Origin: an uncultured Prevotella sp.
Lineage (GTDB): Bacteria; Bacteroidota; Bacteroidia; Bacteroidales; Bacteroidaceae
Reading direction: 5' to 3'
Assembly (NCBI GenBank): GCA_947170265.1
Contig: CAMVSV010000007.1
Location: 21,300-85,299 of the forward strand
DNA length: 64,000 bases
Shown: one piece after another, positions 63,177 to 64,000 of the stretch
How the letters are laid out: the number at the start of each line of letters is the position of its first letter
How positions within the stretch are numbered: position 1 is the first letter of the stretch
Translations under genes and position numbers: made by a program
The notes under the pieces: model-generated
What the model saw: only the letters and a program-made list of their open reading frames with translations
The model's database searches: none
Told to the model about the DNA's origin: nothing

Positions 63177-63721
63177 AATAGTGCTTCTATTTGTTGCTCA
63201 ATGTTTTCAATCTTCTCGGTAGGTTCAAAACGCGCCACGACCTGTCCTTTCTTGTTGATGAGGAACTTGGTGAAGTTCCATTTAATGTCGGATTTCTGCT
63301 TGTAGTCGGGGTCTGCTTCAGTGAGCATCTTGTCGAGGATGGGAGCTATGGGGTGGCTGTCGTCCCAACCGGCAAAGCCTTTCTGTTCTTGTAGGAACTT
63401 GAACAGCGGGTCGGCATCGTCGCCGTTGACCTTCACCTTCTTAAATCTTGGAAACTCGGTGCCGAAGTTCAGCTTGCAAAACTCATGTATGCTCTCATCG
63501 GTGCCGGGAGCCTGCTGTCCGAACTGGTTGCAGGGAAAGTCAAGCACCTCAAAACCCTGAGAGTGATATTTCTTATATAGTGCCTCCAGTTCGTCATATT
63601 GCGGGGTGAAGCCGCACTTCGTGGCAGTGTTCACGATGAGCAGCACCTCGTTGGCATAAGCCTTTAATGACACTGGTTTTCCTTTTCTGTCCTTTACTGT
63701 GAAATCATAAATGGTTCTCAT
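63173..63721 (-). CDS. Glutathione peroxidase-family thiol peroxidase
   Basis: The start MRTIYDFTVKDRKGKPVSL at 63721 aligns with the family; the longer frame adds only a Gln/Thr tail. The peroxidatic Cys lies in VNTATKCGFTPQY (about 30-42), where many animal enzymes have selenocysteine. The family motifs LDFPCNQFGQQ and WNFTKFLI (catalytic Gln and Trp) are present. The bacterial enzymes mostly use thioredoxin rather than glutathione, and the overlap with trxB supports that. It likely removes hydrogen or lipid peroxides in an organism exposed to occasional oxygen. Confidence 0.92.
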   Translation of the reverse strand: MRTIYDFTVKDRKGKPVSLKAYANEVLLIVNTATKCGFTPQYDELEALYKKYHSQGFEVLDFPCNQFGQQAPGTDESIHEFCKLNFGTEFPRFKKVKVNGDDADPLFKFLQEQKGFAGWDDSHPIAPILDKMLTEADPDYKQKSDIKWNFTKFLINKKGQVVARFEPTEKIENIEQQIEALL

Positions 63722-63899
63722 TTGTTGTTGTGTTTGTGTTTGTTGTTTCAAATTTCAAGGGGATATCTTCATAGCCCCATTCTTCCGCAAAGATAGGAAA
63801 AAGCATCCAAACAGCCAAGAATATTCTGAGCAAAAGAAAGACAGCTTTCCTTTGCCGAAGCTGCTGACACTCGGAAGAGAAAAGAAAAACGATTTTTCT

Positions 63900-63930
63900 T
63901 TTGCTCTTCGCTCGTTTATTCGTAACTTTG
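63900..63930 (+). promoter_or_regulatory. Promoter of the tRNA-Arg gene
   Basis: TTTG (63900-63903) and TAACTTTG (63923-63930) with a 19-bp spacer, 17 bp before the tRNA. Confidence 0.75.
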
Positions 63931-63946
63931 CAAACCGAACGAAGAG

Positions 63947-64000
63947 GGTCCCGTAGCTTAGCTGAATAGAGCGTCAGATTCCGGTTCTGAAGGTCTTGGG
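63947..64000 (+). tRNA. tRNA-Arg (anticodon CCG), 3' part outside window
   Basis: The acceptor 5' strand GGTCCCG is followed by TA, a D-arm (GCTTAGCTGAATAGAGC), an anticodon stem TCAGA/TCTGA around the loop TTCCGGT, and the start of the variable and T arms. The anticodon CCG (63981-63983) reads the Arg codon CGG. The window ends in the T stem. The last third and CCA are not seen. Confidence 0.93.

Overview
The window comes from a Bacteroidota chromosome, most likely Prevotella or a close relative. The signs are promoters of the TAnnTTTG type with TTTG about 19-20 bp upstream, many short lipoprotein signal peptides, a TonB-dependent receptor with lipoprotein partners, a type III glutamine synthetase, LL-diaminopimelate aminotransferase, a zinc-free type B ribosomal protein L31, and a TrpB2-type tryptophan synthase beta chain. 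No species name can be proved from the sequence alone.

Layout. 1-0.7 kb: tail of a DUF308-like membrane protein. 0.8-0.9 kb: four 22-bp palindromic repeats. 1-9.6 kb: uridine kinase, a secreted exonuclease/endonuclease-family enzyme, a divergent TonB receptor with two OB-fold-type lipoproteins, ribosomal protein L31B, and a lipoprotein DNA/RNA endonuclease. This may be a nucleic-acid scavenging locus. 9.7-14.3 kb: two acidic/aromatic lipoproteins, asnA and dnaX. 14.46-18.58 kb: a unit bounded by a 33-bp inverted repeat (30/33 match). It holds small ORFs, a DNA methyltransferase with a nuclease-like N-terminus, a small helix-turn-helix protein and a wrecked IS1595-type transposase. 19-29 kb: a DivIC/FtsB-like protein, pyrC, a metallophosphoesterase, plsC, a polyprenol-phosphate glycosyltransferase and mfd.

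28.9-36.7 kb (minus strand): pyrG, a purF-like gene, carA, an N-terminal half of carB, and asnB, a tightly packed run of glutamine amidotransferase genes. 37-42 kb: a TM2 protein, xseAB, ilvE, a DUF975 protein and trmB. 42-46 kb (minus): the ammonium transporter and type III glutamine synthetase. 46.4-54.6 kb (minus): gltB-gltD-dapF-dapL. Together these cover ammonium uptake, fixation into glutamine and glutamate, and use of the amide or amino nitrogen in nucleotides, asparagine and lysine/peptidoglycan precursors.

55.3-58.1 kb: a more AT-rich accessory segment (RhuM-Fic/Doc fusion, acetyltransferase, SMR exporter, unknown secreted protein). 58.3-60 kb: trpB2 behind a leader peptide with two adjacent Trp codons and a terminator/antiterminator pair, a classical transcription attenuator. 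60-64 kb: a sodium/solute symporter, an amidase, trxB with a glutathione peroxidase gene, and the first part of a tRNA-Arg(CCG).

The most notable non-coding structure is a family of 22-bp-phased palindrome arrays. Two lie inside roughly 275-bp MITE-like elements with terminal inverted repeats, at 37.0 and 54.9 kb in opposite orientation. A third array is at 18.7 kb, and an array of unrelated sequence with the same 22-bp phase is at 0.8 kb.
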